Origin: Rheinheimera sp.
GTDB taxonomy: Bacteria; Pseudomonadota; Gammaproteobacteria; Enterobacterales; Alteromonadaceae
Direction: 5' to 3'
NCBI RefSeq assembly: GCF_030824435.1
Contig: NZ_JAVBXS010000016.1
Coordinates: 62,001-126,000, forward strand
Length of the DNA stretch: 64,000 nucleotides
Shown: positions 37,144-46,949 of the stretch, piece after piece
Layout: each line of letters starts with the position of its first letter
Position numbering within the stretch: position 1 is the stretch's first letter
Made by a program: the position numbers and the translations under genes
Notes under the pieces: generated by a model
Told to the model about the DNA's origin: nothing
Database searches by the model: none
The model's input: the letters and a program-made list of their open reading frames with translations, nothing else

Positions 37144-38003
37144 CAGAACCGACCAAATAACGCAATAAAAAGCGCAAATAAAGGCGCAGTTGCGGTCAGG
37201 CTGTCGATTCTGTCCAGAATGCCACCATGCCCAGGGAAGATGTTGCCACTGTCTTTCAGGCCAGCCACCCGTTTAAACATACTTTCTGATAAATCACCAA
37301 ACACCGACAACAAGGTCAGTAACAAAGCCGCCAGATACCAATAAACCACACCTTCAGGCCATTGCATAGTGGCGGCAACAGCTGTGACAAACAACATCAC
37401 AAAAGCGAGACCACCCAGCATGCCTTCCAGCGTTTTACCCGGGCTTACATCCGGCAATAATTTGTGTTTGCCAAAAGGTTTACCAATCACATAACCACCC
37501 ACATCAGCGGCCCAGACCAAACCCAAAAGCGAAAAAATCAGCCAGGCACCGGTAAAGCTGGATTGTTCATAATTGACGTTACGCAGCAGCAACAAAGCGG
37601 CAAAACTAGGCACTAAAGTGAACCAGCCCATCAGCGCTTTCAGTAATTTATTGTGTTGCCACAAATGTTTACTACGGCTAAAACTCAGCACCAATAACAC
37701 CGCCAGCAACCACCAGCCAATGCCGGACCACAGTGCTAAATGTGTGGCCTGATTACTCTGAATGGGCCAGTGCAGATTCAGCGGCAAAGCCTGATAACAA
37801 ATCAGGTACCAGAGTGCCGAGCCCAGCACAAAGCTGATGCGGTGCACCAGGCTGCTCCAGCCACAAAAAGCGGCCCATTCCCAGGCGGCAATGACAAAAG
37901 CAGCGCCTAAAAACAAAGCAAAACCAAGAGGTGGCAAATAAAACACCGCCGCCAACGCCAAAGGCGCCAGAACAAGAGCAGTGATCAGTCGTTGTTTAAA
38001 CAA
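37143..38003 (-). CDS. cdsA: phosphatidate cytidylyltransferase
   Basis: Makes CDP-diacylglycerol, the phospholipid precursor; integral membrane protein with about eight helices, 286 residues. The family signature is at the C-terminus: KTLEGMLGG, SVFGDLSESMFKRVAGLKDSGNIFPGHGGILDRIDS, split over two segments, with the metal-binding aspartates. The start codon is TTG, supported by AAGGA eight bases upstream and alignment with the MLKYRLI N-terminus of E. coli CdsA. Two bases separate it from uppS. Confidence 0.95.
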   Translation of the reverse strand: MFKQRLITALVLAPLALAAVFYLPPLGFALFLGAAFVIAAWEWAAFCGWSSLVHRISFVLGSALWYLICYQALPLNLHWPIQSNQATHLALWSGIGWWLLAVLLVLSFSRSKHLWQHNKLLKALMGWFTLVPSFAALLLLRNVNYEQSSFTGAWLIFSLLGLVWAADVGGYVIGKPFGKHKLLPDVSPGKTLEGMLGGLAFVMLFVTAVAATMQWPEGVVYWYLAALLLTLLSVFGDLSESMFKRVAGLKDSGNIFPGHGGILDRIDSLTATAPLFALFIALFGRF

Positions 38004-38005
38004 AC

Positions 38006-38776
38006 TTATTGTCCTTCTGTGGAGCCTGCCGCCAGCTCACGGATTTGTGCGCCGGTGCAACCATAACGGCGCTCACGGCTGACAAAACTGGCAATAGCAT
38101 CGGCAAACACCTGGTCGTCAAAATCCGGCCACAAGGTGTCAAGAAAACATAATTCGGCATAAGCGGCCTGCCACAGCAAAAAGTTGCTGATGCGGATATC
38201 ACCACCGGTGCGGATCATTAAATCAAGTTCTGGCTGTTCATGCATCTGAATATGCTGACTCAGCATTTGTTCTGTAATGTCAGTAGGTTGCAATTGGCCA
38301 CTGGCTACTTGCGCCGCCAGCTGTTGGGCTGCATTGGCAATATCCCAGCGCCCGCCATAATTGGCCGCCACATTCAGCGTTAAACCTGTGTTGCCGGCGG
38401 TCAGCGCCTGAGCTTTGGCAATACTTTCCTGCAACTTAGGGCTAAAACGGGACAAATCACCAATAATGTTCAGCCGCACCTGATTTTTGTGCAGAACCTT
38501 CACTTCCTGTTGCAGCACAAATAAAAACAGCTGCATCAGACTGGAGACTTCATCTTCAGGCCGGCGCCAGTTTTCACTGGAGAACGCAAATAACGTCAGC
38601 GATGGAATGCCTAATTTACGGCAAAAACTCACGGCTTTACGCACAGCGTCGACGCCTTTTTTGTGGCCCCAAACCCGTGGTTTTCCCTGGCGTTCGGCCC
38701 AGCGGCCGTTACCATCCATAATAATTCCGACATGTTGTGGCAAAGCGCTGTTAAACGCTTGTGTCTCTTCTGTCAT
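38006..38776 (-). CDS. uppS: undecaprenyl pyrophosphate synthase
   Basis: Cis-prenyltransferase making C55-PP for peptidoglycan and O-antigen carriers. 256 residues. [14 protein letters not shown] contains the catalytic Asp and the P-loop. [25 protein letters not shown] and the C-terminal [24 protein letters not shown] follow. The ATG is used rather than the TTG one codon earlier. It is the first gene after the frr terminator, so it begins the envelope sub-operon. Confidence 0.97.
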   Translation of the reverse strand: MTEETQAFNSALPQHVGIIMDGNGRWAERQGKPRVWGHKKGVDAVRKAVSFCRKLGIPSLTLFAFSSENWRRPEDEVSSLMQLFLFVLQQEVKVLHKNQVRLNIIGDLSRFSPKLQESIAKAQALTAGNTGLTLNVAANYGGRWDIANAAQQLAAQVASGQLQPTDITEQMLSQHIQMHEQPELDLMIRTGGDIRISNFLLWQAAYAELCFLDTLWPDFDDQVFADAIASFVSRERRYGCTGAQIRELAAGSTEGQ

Positions 38777-38823
38777 CAATGCCTGCCTGCAAATATGGTG
38801 TCACACAAAAAACTTACCCGAAC

Positions 38824-38859
38824 AAAAAAGCGCCGCGAAGTGGAGCTGCACGGCGCTTT
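38824..38859 (-). terminator. terminator after frr
   Basis: Nine-bp stem AAAGCGCCG (38827-38835) with CGGCGCTTT (38851-38859), and T's in the minus direction. It separates pyrH-frr from the uppS-led operon. Confidence 0.75.
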
Positions 38860-38881
38860 GTTTACAAAGCAATGGCTGGAA

Positions 38882-39439
38882 TTAAACTTCCATTAATTCT
38901 TTTTCTTTGGCTGCCAGTACTTCGTCGACTTTTTTCACCCAAGCGTCAGTGATTTTCTGAATTTCGTCAGCTGCACGACGTTCGTCATCTTCACTGATTT
39001 CTTTGTCTTTTAACAGTGCTTTAAAATCGGCATTGGCGTCACGGCGGATGTTACGCACCGCAACACGGGCGCCTTCCGCTTCACCACGCACTACTTTGAC
39101 TAAATCACGGCGACGCTCTTCAGTTAAAGCTGGCAAAGGCACCCGAATAGAAGTACCGGCACCAATTGGGTTTAAACCTAAATCAGATTGCATAATGGCT
39201 TTTTCTACCGCCTGGATCATCGAGCGGTCAAACACTGTGATCATCAGGGTGCGGGCGTCTTCTGACGACACGTTAGCAACCTGACGCAGCGGGGTGTCAG
39301 AGCCATAATAAGAAACCTGAATGCCATCAAGCAGGCTTGGGTGGGCGCGTCCGGTACGGATTTTTGATAACTGATTTTTCAGTGCATCAAGGCTTTTTTC
39401 CATCCGGGTTTTACTGTCTTGCAGAATATCGTTAATCAC
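38882..39439 (-). CDS. frr: ribosome recycling factor
   Basis: Splits post-termination ribosomes with EF-G. 185 residues, identical to the E. coli length. Conserved: [51 protein letters not shown] and [18 protein letters not shown]. The start is GTG ([12 protein letters not shown] follows), supported by AAGGAAG six bases upstream; longer frames to an upstream ATG are rejected for length and ribosome site. Confidence 0.96.
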   Translation of the reverse strand: MINDILQDSKTRMEKSLDALKNQLSKIRTGRAHPSLLDGIQVSYYGSDTPLRQVANVSSEDARTLMITVFDRSMIQAVEKAIMQSDLGLNPIGAGTSIRVPLPALTEERRRDLVKVVRGEAEGARVAVRNIRRDANADFKALLKDKEISEDDERRAADEIQKITDAWVKKVDEVLAAKEKELMEV

Positions 39440-39464
39440 CTGATTCTTCCTTTGTGTTGTATAA

Positions 39465-39482
39465 GGCACAGCATGCTGTGCC
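39465..39482. repeat. 18-bp perfect palindrome between pyrH and frr
   Basis: GGCACAGCATGCTGTGCC is perfectly self-complementary. In RNA it can form a seven-bp stem with a CATG loop between the pyrH stop and the frr ribosome site. No T-tract follows, so it may be an mRNA-stability or processing element rather than a terminator. Confidence 0.5.
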
Positions 39483-39502
39483 CGGGCAGGATGGCGGCTA
39501 GT

Positions 39503-40243
39503 TTACTGTAAATTTTCGGCGTGGTCGATTACCGTGCCTTCGGTCTCGCCCATAATGACGCGTTTTAATGCGCCCGGCTTGTTCATATTAAACACCCGGA
39601 TTTGCATATTGTGATCACGCGCCAGGGTAAATGCCGCTAAATCCATCACTTTCAGTTCTTTATCCAGCACTTCAGCATAAGTCAGCTGGTTGTATAAAGT
39701 GGCAGCAGGGTCTTTCACCGGATCTGCTGAATAAACACCGTCTACTTTGGTGGCTTTTAAAACACAATCAGCTTCAATTTCAATACCGCGTAAACAAGCG
39801 GCTGAATCTGTTGTGAAAAATGGGTTACCAGTGCCAGCGGAGAAAATAACCACCCGGCCTGATTTTAATAAGCTGATGGCTTCTGCCCAGCTGTAGTTGT
39901 CACAAACGCCGTTCAGCGGGAAAGCGCTCATCAGACGGGCGTTCACAAAAGCACGGTGCAGCGCGTCGCGCATGGCTAAACCGTTCATTACAGTGGCCAG
40001 CATGCCCATATGGTCGCCTACCACACGGTTCATACCGGCTTTGGCCAAACCTTCACCGCGGAAAATATTACCACCACCAATAACGATACCAACCTGCACA
40101 CCCAGCTCAACCAGTTCTTTAATTTCCTGTGCCATCCGGTCTAATACTTTGGGATCAATACCAAAGCCTTCATCACCCATCAGGGCTTCACCGCTCAGTT
40201 TTAATAAAATTCTTCTGTAGGTTGGTTTTGGACTTGTGCTCAT
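39503..40243 (-). CDS. pyrH: uridylate kinase
   Basis: Phosphorylates UMP to UDP; hexameric amino-acid kinase fold, 246 residues. [16 protein letters not shown] at the N-terminus, [30 protein letters not shown] and the ATP-binding [21 protein letters not shown]. The ATG after GGGGATCTC is used; an upstream in-frame extension of 23 codons lacks conservation. The gene is preceded by a 310-bp leader region with hairpins. Confidence 0.97.
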   Translation of the reverse strand: MSTSPKPTYRRILLKLSGEALMGDEGFGIDPKVLDRMAQEIKELVELGVQVGIVIGGGNIFRGEGLAKAGMNRVVGDHMGMLATVMNGLAMRDALHRAFVNARLMSAFPLNGVCDNYSWAEAISLLKSGRVVIFSAGTGNPFFTTDSAACLRGIEIEADCVLKATKVDGVYSADPVKDPAATLYNQLTYAEVLDKELKVMDLAAFTLARDHNMQIRVFNMNKPGALKRVIMGETEGTVIDHAENLQ

Positions 40244-40403
40244 GAGATCCCCATCAGGCCGGATTGAATGTTCATCTGTATACATAGTTGCGGTGTCCTT
40301 ATTGGCAGGCACGCCGTGTCTGGCACTGCCGCTGCAGTCCGCACTGCATCAGCGATAGCTGTTGTTGCTCACTGTTGCTTCACAGCAGCTCAACAGCCTC
40401 AGG

Positions 40404-40438
40404 CAACCGGTACCGGCATATAAAGCTGGAACCGGTTG
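40404..40438. repeat. long imperfect hairpin upstream of pyrH
   Basis: CAACCGGTACCGGC (40404-40417) pairs with GCTGGAACCGGTTG (40425-40438) through 12 of 14 positions, with a 7-nt loop ATATAAA. It lies in the tsf-pyrH gap, downstream of the tsf terminator. A six-bp CGAAAC/GTTTCG hairpin is next to it (40451-40467). There is no T-tract, so it is not a simple terminator. The rest of the 310-bp gap holds no gene I can support. Confidence 0.5.
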
Positions 40439-40481
40439 TTTAAATTTTGACGAAACCGATAGTTTCGCAACTTTCATATAT

Positions 40482-40517
40482 AAAAAAACCGCGACTGGCA
40501 AAGCCAAAGTCGCGGTT
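40482..40517 (-). terminator. Rho-independent terminator of rpsB-tsf
   Basis: Ten-bp perfect stem AACCGCGACT (40487-40496) and AGTCGCGGTT (40508-40517), followed in the minus direction by seven T's. It is 37 bp after the tsf stop. Confidence 0.9.
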
Positions 40518-40553
40518 ATTTTAGCGGGTTTTAGCCATTAGCTAAAGCTCGCA

Positions 40554-41426
40554 TTATTTTTTAGCAGCAGCAATTTGTGCAGCTACTTCAGCAGCAAAGT
40601 CTGTTTCTGCTTTTTCGATGCCTTCGCCTACTTCTAAACGAATGTAGCTAACAGCTTTAGCGCCGTTTTGCTTCAGGAAGTCACCTGTAGTGATGCTTGG
40701 GTCTTTTACGAACATCTGGCCAGTTAAAGAAACTTCGCCAGTGAACTTCGTCATACGACCTGCAACCATCTTCTCAGCAATTTCTTTTGGCTTGCCGCTG
40801 TTGATAGCGATTTCGATCTGAATTTCCTGCTCTTTAGCAACAACTTCAGCAGGTACTGACTCAGGAGTCAGGAATGAAGGGTTGTTTGCAGCAACGTGCA
40901 TAGCAACGTCTTTTGCAATCTCTTCGTTACCGCCTTCCAGTACCACTAACACACCGATACGGCCTGAGTGCGTGTACTGACCAATCACGTCACCCTGAGC
41001 TACAGAGATACGACGGATATTGATGTTTTCACCAATTTTGGTAACCAGTGCAGCACGGGCTTCTTCAACAGTAGTGTCACCCAGCTTGGCAGCTGACAGT
41101 TCTTCAACAGTAAACAGTTTGTTGGCGTGAGCCAAATCAGAAGCTGCATTAGCAAATGCCAGGAAGCTGGCGTCACGGCCTACGAAGTCAGTTTCGCAGT
41201 TAAATTCGATAGCAACAGCATAACCGTTACCAACGCGAGTGATCACAGTACCTTCAGCAGCGATACGGCCAGCTTTCTTGGCAGCTTTAGCCTGACCGTT
41301 TTTGCGCATTAATTCAATTGCGCCTTCGATGTCGCCTGCAGTTTCTTCTAAAGCTTTTTTGCAGTCCATCATGCCAGCGCCAGTGCGCTCGCGTAATTCT
41401 TTAACCATACCGGCAGTTACAGCCAT
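40554..41426 (-). CDS. tsf: translation elongation factor Ts
   Basis: Nucleotide-exchange factor for EF-Tu, 290 residues. The N-terminal UBA-like module [21 protein letters not shown] and the core TDFVGRD region ([15 protein letters not shown]) are clear. The C-terminal module carries [10 protein letters not shown] and [14 protein letters not shown]. Slightly longer than E. coli (283). CGAGGAATTTCCC precedes the ATG. Co-transcribed with rpsB through a hairpin-bearing gap. Confidence 0.98.
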   Translation of the reverse strand: MAVTAGMVKELRERTGAGMMDCKKALEETAGDIEGAIELMRKNGQAKAAKKAGRIAAEGTVITRVGNGYAVAIEFNCETDFVGRDASFLAFANAASDLAHANKLFTVEELSAAKLGDTTVEEARAALVTKIGENINIRRISVAQGDVIGQYTHSGRIGVLVVLEGGNEEIAKDVAMHVAANNPSFLTPESVPAEVVAKEQEIQIEIAINSGKPKEIAEKMVAGRMTKFTGEVSLTGQMFVKDPSITTGDFLKQNGAKAVSYIRLEVGEGIEKAETDFAAEVAAQIAAAKK

Positions 41427-41458
41427 GGGAAATTCCTCGTTTCAATCAGGTTGAACAA

Positions 41459-41478
41459 ACAGGGGCCGTAGCCCCTGT
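41459..41478 (-). terminator. UNCG-capped hairpin between rpsB and tsf
   Basis: Minus-strand RNA: ACAGGGGC, tetraloop UACG, GCCCCUGU. An eight-bp GC-rich stem closed by C(UACG)G is very stable, and it is followed by UUUGUU. It probably acts as a partial terminator or an mRNA processing barrier that sets the S2 to EF-Ts ratio. Confidence 0.6.
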
Positions 41479-41530
41479 CCAGATTAAAAGGTGAATGCAG
41501 ACGGTTTATGACAGTCTGCACACAGCTGTA

Positions 41531-42259
41531 TTACTCAGCTGCAACGAAGTTGTCGGCTTCAGCCTGAACTTCGATGTTTTTATCACGGCCTTCAGCAATA
41601 GCTGCATTTACGGCGCTCAGGTATAACTGAATGGCGCGGATAGCGTCATCGTTACCTGGGATAACAAAGTCAACACCTTTAGGATCAGAGTTGGTATCAA
41701 CGATAGAAACAACTGGGATACCCAGGTTGTTTGCTTCTTTGATAGCGATGTGTTCGTGGTCAGCGTCGATCACAAACAGAGCATCAGGCAAGCCGCCCAT
41801 GTCTTTGATACCGCCTAAGCTCTTCTCCAGCTTTTCCATCTCGCGGGTACGGTCTAAAGCTTCTTTTTTAGTCAGCTTTTCGAAAGTACCGTCCTGGCTT
41901 TGTGATTCCAGGTCTTTCAGGCGCTTGATAGACTGACGCACTGTTTTCCAGTTAGTCAGCATGCCACCTAACCAACGGTGGTTTACATAGTACTGATCAG
42001 ATTGCAGAGCTGCTTCTTTGATTGCTTCGCCGGCAGCGCGTTTGGTACCAACAAACAGGATTTTGCCTTTTTTAGCGGCAACTGACTGAATGAAAGTCAG
42101 AGCGTCGTTCATCATTGGAACAGTTTTTTCCAGGTTGATGATATGAACGCGGTTACGGGCGCCGAAAATGAATGGCTTCATTTTTGGGTTCCAGTAACGG
42201 GTTTGGTGACCGAAATGTACGCCCGCCTGGAGCATATCGCGCATAGAAACTTTTGCCAT
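41531..42259 (-). CDS. rpsB: 30S ribosomal protein S2
   Basis: 242 residues. [51 protein letters not shown] and [14 protein letters not shown] are near-invariant S2 segments, quoted separately here. The protein completes the 30S platform and represses its own operon by binding the leader. AAAGGAAATACTCTG precedes the ATG; the longer in-frame extension lies in the regulatory leader and is rejected. Confidence 0.98.
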   Translation of the reverse strand: MAKVSMRDMLQAGVHFGHQTRYWNPKMKPFIFGARNRVHIINLEKTVPMMNDALTFIQSVAAKKGKILFVGTKRAAGEAIKEAALQSDQYYVNHRWLGGMLTNWKTVRQSIKRLKDLESQSQDGTFEKLTKKEALDRTREMEKLEKSLGGIKDMGGLPDALFVIDADHEHIAIKEANNLGIPVVSIVDTNSDPKGVDFVIPGNDDAIRAIQLYLSAVNAAIAEGRDKNIEVQAEADNFVAAE

Positions 42260-42340
42260 CAGAGTATTTCCTTTAATGGGGGTTAGGCCTCCATACATCC
42301 CATAAATCCGACCAATTTTAATTGGCACCCCGGCTTATGT
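42260..42340 (-). promoter_or_regulatory. rpsB leader, S2 autoregulatory element
   Basis: On the minus strand the leader contains GCCGGGGTGCC (42334-42324), a CCAATTAAAATTGG hairpin (42325-42312) and GGAGGCCTAACCCCC (42292-42278). The GGGGT and ACCCC stretches can pair in a pseudoknot-like fold. These are the conserved blocks of the gammaproteobacterial rpsB leader that S2 binds to repress translation of rpsB-tsf. No strong promoter hexamers were pinned down upstream. Confidence 0.7.
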
Positions 42341-42509
42341 GACGATGTATGTGTGTTATTTAATTAAGGTTGATTTGCAAATCCGGTGTTTTGACTGGCA
42401 GTATTTTCGAAAAAAACCACAAGCTATTTGCCAAATTGCGGCGCGCTTTATACCATAGGCGCCCCACAAACACAATGTATTGTGTAGTTTTGCAGCAGAG
42501 AGAGATGGC

Positions 42510-43301
42510 ATGGCGGCGAACATTAAGACCCAGGAACAGATTGAAAAAATGCGTGTTGCAGGCCGTTTGGCAGCTGAAGTGCTTGAAATGATTGAGCCTC
42601 ATGTCAAAGCGGGTGTCAGCACCGGCGAACTGGACCGGATTTGCCATGACTATATTGTCAATGTGCAACAGGCTATCCCTGCCCCGCTGAATTACCACGG
42701 TTTCCCTAAATCTATTTGTACCTCAGTAAACCATGTGATTTGCCATGGCATTCCGGCTGACGACAAGCTATTGAAAGACGGCGACATTATTAATATTGAT
42801 ATCACTGTGATTAAAGATGGTTATCACGGTGATACCTCTAAAATGTTTGTGATTGGCAAACCGAGCATTTTGTCGGAGCGGCTGATTCGCGTCACCCAGG
42901 AAGCTTTATATCTGGGTCTGAAAAAAGTGAAAAACGGTTGCCGGTTAGGTGATATAGGCCATGCCATTCAGGTGCATGCGGAAAAACACAATTATTCGAT
43001 AGTACGTGAATATTGCGGCCACGGCATTGGTGCAGTGTTTCACGAAGATCCGCAGGTGTTGCATTATGGCCGCCCCGGTACCGGCGAAGTGCTCAAAACC
43101 GGCATGTGTTTAACCATAGAGCCAATGATTAATGCCGGTGAACGCCATAGCAAATTGTTAAAAGACGGCTGGACGGTTGTAACGAAAGATCGTAGTTTAT
43201 CAGCACAGTTTGAACACACTATTGTGGTCACTGACACTGGTTGTGAAATCCTGACCTTACGCAAGGATGACACCATAGACAGAGTTCTGACGGCCGAATA
43301 A
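42510..43301 (+). CDS. map: methionine aminopeptidase type I
   Basis: Removes the initiator Met from nascent proteins. 263 residues, E. coli is 264. Metal ligands are visible in order: INIDITVIKDGYHGDTSKM (two Asp), YCGHGIGAVFHEDP (His), CLTIEPMI (Glu) and FEHTIVV (Glu). The ATG after GAGAGA is used; the frame extends 30 bp upstream without support. It diverges from rpsB, as in E. coli. Confidence 0.97.
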   Translation: MAANIKTQEQIEKMRVAGRLAAEVLEMIEPHVKAGVSTGELDRICHDYIVNVQQAIPAPLNYHGFPKSICTSVNHVICHGIPADDKLLKDGDIINIDITVIKDGYHGDTSKMFVIGKPSILSERLIRVTQEALYLGLKKVKNGCRLGDIGHAIQVHAEKHNYSIVREYCGHGIGAVFHEDPQVLHYGRPGTGEVLKTGMCLTIEPMINAGERHSKLLKDGWTVVTKDRSLSAQFEHTIVVTDTGCEILTLRKDDTIDRVLTAE

Positions 43302-43380
43302 CAAGCTGGCTGCACTCAAAGCGCACTGCGGCCACCAGGCTCAAAAGCCCGGCCGCAGCTATCAGCAAGGGTAATAAGTT

Positions 43381-46005
43381 ATGAGCACGGCGCTCGCTTT
43401 TGATAAGACTATTCCGGGCCAGTTTACCCTCGACAGCTATAAAAAATACTTCAGCGACTTTCTGGAATGGCTGAAAGTTGCCGCCGACAGCCACACTGTT
43501 GCCAGTCTGGTTCGCTCCCGCGCCCATTTTATTGATGAAGTGTTGCAAGCTTTATGGCAACACTTTGATTTAGCGTCTCAAAAGCAACTTACTCTGATAG
43601 CGGTTGGCGGTTATGGCCGTGGCGAACTGCACCCTTTTTCTGACGTTGATTTGCTGATTTTAACAGGCGCTAAATTAAGCCCGCTGCAGCAGGAACAGAT
43701 TGGTAAATTTATCACCATGTTGTGGGATTTACGCCTTGAAGTCGGCCACAGCGTGCGTACCATCAAAGAATCTTTAAGCCTCGGCCGCGACGACATTACC
43801 ATTGCCACCAATCTGATGGAAATGCGTTACCTTTGTGGCAACTCCACTTTATTTAACGAACTGCAGCTTGAAGTCAGCAAAGATAACTTCTGGCCCAGCA
43901 AAGATTTTTTCCAGGCCAAACGCCACGAGCAACAAGGTCGCCACGCCCAGTATCACGGCACCGCCTACAACCTTGAACCTAATTTAAAAGCCAACCCGGG
44001 TGGTTTACGTGATATTCAGACCATTGGCTGGGTAGCAAAAAAACACTTCCGTACCCGCACCATGCACGAGCTGGTGGCACATCAGTATCTGACTGAAGAT
44101 GAATATCAGGAACTGATGGAATGTGAAGCTTATTTATGGCAAATGCGTTTTGCCTTGCATTTAGAAGCGGGTCGCAACGAAAACCGCATTTTGTTTGATT
44201 ATCAGCCCTCCGTTGCCCGTCGCCTGGGTTTTGGTGATGACGGCAAAGCATCGGTTGAGCGCATGATGAAAAGGTTTTTCCTGACTGTACAAAGGGTCAG
44301 TGAACTAAACGACATGCTGCTGCAACACTTTGAAGGCAGCATTTTAAAAAGCCACAGCAAGTTTAAGGTGCAACCGCTTGATGACTCTTTTGAGATTCAG
44401 GGCCATTTAATTTCGGCCACCGACAAAGCGGTGTTTGCCCGGCGCGAAAATATTCTGAAGTTATTCTGGCATATTGCCAATCACAGCCAGATTGACGGCA
44501 TTCACTCAGAAACCATCCGCTTACTGCGCCAGGTGCGGCGCCGTTTAATGGGTGATTTGCAGGATTATGCCGGTTGCCGCCAGCTGTTTATGGCTATTAT
44601 GCGTCACCCCAGAGGCATGGACAGAGCCATTACCCTGATGCACCGCCACGGTATTCTGGCGGCTTATTTACCGCAGTGGCGCAATATTGTGGGCCAGATG
44701 CAGTTTGATTTATTCCACGCTTACACTGTGGATGAACATACCCACAGGGTGCTGAAAAACCTGCACAGGTACAGCGAGCCCGAGTTTGCCGGCGAATTTC
44801 CGCTTTGCACCGACATCGTCAAACGGCTGGAAAAACCAGAGCTGTTGTATTTAGCAGGTATTTTCCACGATATTGCCAAAGGCAGGGGCGGCGATCACTC
44901 AGACTTGGGCGCTATGGACGCGCGCGAATTTGGCAAACTGCATAAACTCAGCGAGTTTGATACCAAACTCATTGTCTGGCTGGTCGAACAACATTTGCTC
45001 ATGTCGGTGACAGCGCAGCGCCGTGATATTCACGACCCTTCGGTGATTGCTGAATTTGCCGAAAAAGTGCGCGACGAAACCAGGCTCAATTATCTGTATT
45101 GTTTAACTTTGGCTGATATCCGTGCCACCAACGATAACCTTTGGAACGACTGGAAGGGCTCGTTGCTGCGGGAATTGTATTTAGGCACCCAAAAAGCCTT
45201 TCGCAGAGGTTTGGAAAAACCGATGGATTTACGCGACCAAATTCGCGAACACCAGACGGAAGCTTTGCGTTTATTGGCCGAAATGGGCATCGATGGCGAA
45301 AAAATCAGCCCTTTGTGGAGCAAATTTAAAGCCGATTATTTTGCCCGTTATAACCCAAGACTGATTGCCTGGCACACAGAAAACCTGCTGCAACATACTG
45401 ATTTTACAAAGCCTATGGTGCTGATAAGCCCCACGGCTTTGCGCGGCGGCACCCAGATATTTGTTTACACCGCCGACCAACCGAACTTGTTCGCCCGCAT
45501 GGTAGCAGCGCTTGATAGTAAAAAAGTCAGTATTTATGATGCGCAAATCATGACCAATAAAGATGGTTATGCCATGGATACCTTTGTGGTACTGGAGCAA
45601 AATGGCGCCGCAGTAACTGCAAGCTCCCGCATCAACAGTATCAAAACAGCGCTGGAAACTTATATCAGTAACCAGCTGCCACCAGAGCGCAATAAAGCCA
45701 GACCGAACAAACAACTGAAAGCTTTTCATGTGCCGCCTAAAGTGGTGTTTTTGCCTGGCAAAAACAAACAACGCACCATGCTGGAACTGGCCGCTTTGGA
45801 CACGCCGGGTTTATTGGCCGATATTGGCCAGGTATTTTCCCAGTGCGAAATAAATATTCACGCCGCCAAAATCACCACTATTGGCGAGCGTGCTGAAGAC
45901 TTTTTTATGATTTCCACCCGCCAGGACGAGGCACTCAGCAGCGAACAACAAAGTCAGCTGCGCCGTGTTCTGGTAGACCAACTTACCCATGCAACAGAGG
46001 GCTGA
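43381..46005 (+). CDS. glnD: bifunctional uridylyltransferase/uridylyl-removing enzyme GlnD
   Basis: Senses glutamine and modifies PII to control nitrogen assimilation. 874 residues. The nucleotidyltransferase motif GGYGRGELHPFSDVD is at 76-90 with the Asp pair 88/90. The central HD hydrolase has DEHTHRVLKNL and LLYLAGIFHDIAKGRGGDHS. Two C-terminal ACT domains follow (about 690-770 and 800-874; LDTPGLLADIGQVF in the second). AAGGGTAATAAGTT precedes the ATG. map-glnD-dapD order is conserved. Confidence 0.97.
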   Translation: MSTALAFDKTIPGQFTLDSYKKYFSDFLEWLKVAADSHTVASLVRSRAHFIDEVLQALWQHFDLASQKQLTLIAVGGYGRGELHPFSDVDLLILTGAKLSPLQQEQIGKFITMLWDLRLEVGHSVRTIKESLSLGRDDITIATNLMEMRYLCGNSTLFNELQLEVSKDNFWPSKDFFQAKRHEQQGRHAQYHGTAYNLEPNLKANPGGLRDIQTIGWVAKKHFRTRTMHELVAHQYLTEDEYQELMECEAYLWQMRFALHLEAGRNENRILFDYQPSVARRLGFGDDGKASVERMMKRFFLTVQRVSELNDMLLQHFEGSILKSHSKFKVQPLDDSFEIQGHLISATDKAVFARRENILKLFWHIANHSQIDGIHSETIRLLRQVRRRLMGDLQDYAGCRQLFMAIMRHPRGMDRAITLMHRHGILAAYLPQWRNIVGQMQFDLFHAYTVDEHTHRVLKNLHRYSEPEFAGEFPLCTDIVKRLEKPELLYLAGIFHDIAKGRGGDHSDLGAMDAREFGKLHKLSEFDTKLIVWLVEQHLLMSVTAQRRDIHDPSVIAEFAEKVRDETRLNYLYCLTLADIRATNDNLWNDWKGSLLRELYLGTQKAFRRGLEKPMDLRDQIREHQTEALRLLAEMGIDGEKISPLWSKFKADYFARYNPRLIAWHTENLLQHTDFTKPMVLISPTALRGGTQIFVYTADQPNLFARMVAALDSKKVSIYDAQIMTNKDGYAMDTFVVLEQNGAAVTASSRINSIKTALETYISNQLPPERNKARPNKQLKAFHVPPKVVFLPGKNKQRTMLELAALDTPGLLADIGQVFSQCEINIHAAKITTIGERAEDFFMISTRQDEALSSEQQSQLRRVLVDQLTHATEG

Positions 46006-46014
46006 CGCATTATC

Positions 46015-46839
46015 ATGGCTGATTTAAAAAGCATTATCGAAACCGCATTTGAAGACCGGATGAATATCACACCCACAACGGTCAGCAGTGATGTAAAAGC
46101 AGCAGTTGAAGCTGCTATTGCGCTGCTGGACAGCGGTCAGGCGCGGGTAGCCGAAAAGATTGCCGGTGAATGGGTCACGCACCAGTGGTTAAAAAAGGCT
46201 GTGTTATTGTCGTTTCGTATTAACGACAATCAGGTGATGAATGGTGCTGAAAATACCTTTTTTGACAAAGTGCCGATGAAATTTGCCGGTTACACGCACG
46301 AGCGTTTTGTGGCTGAAGGTATGCGTGTGGTGCCGCCAGCCGCAGTACGTAAAGGCAGCTTTATTGGCAAAAACGTGGTGCTGATGCCAAGTTACGTCAA
46401 TATTGGCGCTTATGTTGGCGACGGCACTATGGTCGACACCTGGGCAACAGTGGGTTCTTGTGCGCAAATTGGTAAAAACGTACATCTGTCCGGCGGCGTA
46501 GGTATTGGTGGTGTACTAGAACCACTGCAAGCCAACCCAACCATTATTGAAGACAACTGCTTTATCGGCGCCCGCTCTGAAGTGGTGGAAGGCGTGATTA
46601 TTGAAGAAGGCGCTGTGCTTTCGATGGGCGTTTATATCAGCCAGTCGACCCGCATTTATGACCGCGAAACCGGTGAAATCACCTACGGCCGTATTCCGGC
46701 AGGTGCTGTCGTGGTACCGGGTTCTATCCCAAGCAAAGACGGTTCACACAGCCTTTATGCCGCCATTATCGTAAAACGGGTTGATGCCCAAACCCGCGCT
46801 AAAGTAGGTATTAATGCGTTGCTGCGTAGTGTGGAATAA
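46015..46839 (+). CDS. dapD: tetrahydrodipicolinate N-succinyltransferase
   Basis: Fourth step of the succinylase branch of lysine and diaminopimelate synthesis. 274 residues, as in E. coli. N-terminal domain [15 protein letters not shown], then a left-handed beta-helix ([49 protein letters not shown]), and the C-terminal loop [17 protein letters not shown]. It starts nine bases after glnD and ends 60 bp before a strong terminator. Confidence 0.97.
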   Translation: MADLKSIIETAFEDRMNITPTTVSSDVKAAVEAAIALLDSGQARVAEKIAGEWVTHQWLKKAVLLSFRINDNQVMNGAENTFFDKVPMKFAGYTHERFVAEGMRVVPPAAVRKGSFIGKNVVLMPSYVNIGAYVGDGTMVDTWATVGSCAQIGKNVHLSGGVGIGGVLEPLQANPTIIEDNCFIGARSEVVEGVIIEEGAVLSMGVYISQSTRIYDRETGEITYGRIPAGAVVVPGSIPSKDGSHSLYAAIIVKRVDAQTRAKVGINALLRSVE

Positions 46840-46896
46840 CACTTAACAGCACTTGCTCCATATCTGACCAATATGCATTTTGTGTGGTCAGCGCAT

Positions 46897-46924
46897 AAAA
46901 AAACCCGGCTTGCGCCGGGTTTTG
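46897..46924. terminator. bidirectional terminator after dapD
   Basis: Nine-bp stem AAACCCGGC (46901-46909) with GCCGGGTTT (46914-46922), loop TTGC, with A's before and TT after. It sits between convergent dapD and the Oar-like receptor. Confidence 0.85.
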
Positions 46925-46949
46925 CTTATAGGGAGATTAGCTTGCAGGC

